A DNA stretch of 64,000 bases from Armatimonadota bacterium (lineage in GTDB: Bacteria; Armatimonadota; Fimbriimonadia; Fimbriimonadales; Fimbriimonadaceae), in the NCBI GenBank assembly GCA_018268355.1, contig JAFDWR010000001.1:539797-603796 (forward strand), written 5' to 3'. Below are positions 62,420 through 64,000 of the stretch, one piece after another. Position numbers and translations under genes: made by a program. Position 1 is the first letter of the stretch. Each line of letters begins with the position of its first letter. The notes beneath the pieces were generated by a model that did no database searches, was not told the DNA's origin, and saw only the letters and a program-made list of their open reading frames with translations.

Positions 62420-64000
62420 GTGCTTCTTGTCGGAATCTCCCTCGGCGTCAGCCTCAAAGTCATCGAACTCGGACCGCTGTTCCAAGACGGCATGGTGTTG
62501 CAACAAGGTCGCCCGTGCCCCATCTGGGGCCATGCCGACCCGAACCAACCCGTGACCATAACGTTCACCGGTCGCACCGTGCGCGGAACCGTCGATGCCC
62601 AGGGCAATTTCAAGCTGCGACTTCCCTCTTTCCCCAGTTCGGCAACGCCGCAGACCCTGACCGTCAAGATTGGCGACCAAGAAAAGACGATCCAGAACGT
62701 AGTCGTTGGCGAGGTTTGGCTCTGCAGCGGTCAATCGAACATGGAGATGGGCGTCGATGCCATCCAATCCGCCAAGGGCGACATCGACAAAGCGAACGAC
62801 CCGCTCCTGCGGACCTTCCTGGTGAACCACCAGATCAGCGCGATCCCGCGGCCGTCGGTGGGCGGGGTCTGGCGCGAAACCACGCCCGCCAACCTACGCC
62901 AAGGCGGCTGGGCTGGCTTTAGTGCGGTCGGCTATAGCTTCGGGCGGCGGCTTCGCAAGGAGCTCGGCGTGCCCGTCGGCCTTATCGGCAGCTATTGGGG
63001 TGGCACCCCCGCCGAATCGTGGGTGAGCGATGAGGGCCTGCGCGGGCTGAAGGATTGGAACGCGATCCTCGATGAGCAAAAAGCCGGGCGAGAGGTCGAC
63101 GCGACGAGCATGAGCGGCTACCGCCTCCGCCTCCTGGGCTACCTGAACGGACTCGATGCGAACGGCGAGGGCCTGCGAAAGACGCTTGATCCGAATTCAA
63201 CGGGCTGGCAGGACTCCAGTCTCCTCGGTCTCTGGTCGCGAAAGGGAATCCGCGACGTCCGCGCGATGTGGTACCGAAAGACCTTCAATCTCGATGCCGC
63301 TCAGGCGCGGGGCGTCCTGACCCTCAGCCTCCCGCGTGCCCGCGAGGTCGAGGTGCTCTACATCAATGGCGAACCCCAACGCGGCGTCCGGCTCGGCGAC
63401 GGCTCCAAGAAGTACTTCGTCTCCGCCTCCAAACTGAAGGTCGGCGACAACACCCTGTCCGTCCTTGTCATCAACCTCTATGGCGACGGCGGCTTTGAAG
63501 GTAACGCTGCCCAGGCCTCGGTTGAGCCGCGCGGCGGACCCGCGATTCCGATCGACGAAGGTTGGCAGATCACGGTCCACAAGACTGGCCAGCAAGGCGG
63601 CTACCCGGTCTATCCCGAGCACACCGCAGGCGCGCTTTTCAACGGCATGATCGCACCCCTCGCGCCCTACGCGATCTCGGGGGCGCTCTGGTACCAGGGT
63701 GAATCGAACGCATGGCGTGCGGCGCAGTATGGAAAGCTCCTTCCCGCCTTAATTCTCGACTGGCGCAAGCAGTTTGAGACCGCCTTCCCGTTCTACATTG
63801 TCCAGTTGGCCGCCTTCAAGCAGCCGCTGAGCACGCCCGCCGAGGACGACTGGGCCGAGCTGCGTGAGTCGCAGTACCTCACCGCCCGCCGGACCCCAAA
63901 ATGCGACCTCATCAGCGCGATTGACCTTGGCAACGCCAACGACATCCACCCGCAACAGAAGTTCGAGCTCGGCGAGCGCCTCGCCAACCTCGGTTTGACC
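62420..64000 (+). CDS. Sialate O-acetylesterase family protein (3' part off the window)
   Basis: About 527 residues are visible and the frame is open at the right edge. It has the SASA-family start LGPLFQDGMVLQQGRPCPIWGHA, the catalytic Ser block VWLCSGQSNMEMG, a jelly-roll-like insertion (about 235-370) and the second block SGALWYQGESNA. These enzymes remove acetyl groups from sialic acids or plant xylan-type sugars; the substrate here is unknown. The GTG at 62420 is chosen because TATACT ends 6 nt before it; ATG 62372 would overlap the divergent gene. Confidence 0.9.
   Translation, partial: MLLVGISLGVSLKVIELGPLFQDGMVLQQGRPCPIWGHADPNQPVTITFTGRTVRGTVDAQGNFKLRLPSFPSSATPQTLTVKIGDQEKTIQNVVVGEVWLCSGQSNMEMGVDAIQSAKGDIDKANDPLLRTFLVNHQISAIPRPSVGGVWRETTPANLRQGGWAGFSAVGYSFGRRLRKELGVPVGLIGSYWGGTPAESWVSDEGLRGLKDWNAILDEQKAGREVDATSMSGYRLRLLGYLNGLDANGEGLRKTLDPNSTGWQDSSLLGLWSRKGIRDVRAMWYRKTFNLDAAQARGVLTLSLPRAREVEVLYINGEPQRGVRLGDGSKKYFVSASKLKVGDNTLSVLVINLYGDGGFEGNAAQASVEPRGGPAIPIDEGWQITVHKTGQQGGYPVYPEHTAGALFNGMIAPLAPYAISGALWYQGESNAWRAAQYGKLLPALILDWRKQFETAFPFYIVQLAAFKQPLSTPAEDDWAELRESQYLTARRTPKCDLISAIDLGNANDIHPQQKFELGERLANLGLT

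Overview
The window is a dense, high-GC bacterial chromosome segment of about 57 protein genes and two tRNAs. There are no insertion sequences, phage genes or CRISPR arrays. Lipoprotein signals, a putative outer-membrane barrel protein, a MacA-type adaptor and secreted haem proteins point to a diderm, respiring, polysaccharide-using heterotroph. The gene set resembles Armatimonadota (Fimbriimonas-like): an ECF sigma factor with a membrane partner, GYF_2-RDD proteins, a DUF5703 glycosidase-like protein and TIGR00300. That placement is an inference; no 16S rRNA gene is present.

Layout. 1-7013: pyruvate dehydrogenase E1 alpha/beta and E2, interrupted by a LolA-like/thioredoxin fusion, a GT-C type membrane protein and an ECF sigma factor with its partner. 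7118-10533: a GYF_2-RDD membrane protein and three unknown genes, the last two looking accessory. 10577-12641: groESL behind two CIRCE-like operators. 12719-21644: a methyltransferase, a cNMP-binding protein, small unknowns, a putative barrel protein, hisS, and rpoB without an adjacent rpoC. 21840-29231: a DUF1111 dihaem protein, an orphan fliL, a DUF5703/GH95-like enzyme, a deacetylase-phosphodiester glycosidase fusion and a TIGR00300 protein. 29242-33399: aroC, rplS-lepB and guaB. 33454-42728: a same-strand run that includes a TPR protein, a sorbosone-dehydrogenase-like lipoprotein, cytochrome c, a degenerate FAH-fold protein, an M16 peptidase and a GAF-GAF histidine kinase. 42645-47390: a MASE1 histidine kinase, ABC ATPase, adaptor lipoprotein and HNH nuclease. 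47582-54535: a small protein, NIF3, an aldo/keto reductase, a zinc-ribbon membrane protein, and etfBA with a FadB-type beta-oxidation enzyme. 54678-58812: a membrane pyrophosphatase with a large insertion, tRNA-Phe and tRNA-Asp, and a response regulator. 58974-64000: a SnoaL-like protein, a sugar ABC importer and a divergent sialate O-acetylesterase-like gene that runs off the right edge.

Metabolically the genes join pyruvate oxidation, fatty-acid oxidation with electron transfer through ETF, PPi-driven ion pumping and uptake/deacetylation of complex sugars. The strongest observations are: (i) the extracytoplasmic insertion of about 295 residues in the pyrophosphatase; (ii) repeated placement of a -10-like TANNNT box 5-8 nt before start codons, suggesting widespread leaderless mRNAs; (iii) tandem CIRCE-like sites around the groESL promoter; (iv) a natural Asn at the rifampicin-site position equivalent to E. 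coli RpoB His526; (v) an intrinsic terminator inside a small ORF ahead of the HNH gene; and (vi) an 84-bp antisense overlap between two histidine kinase genes.
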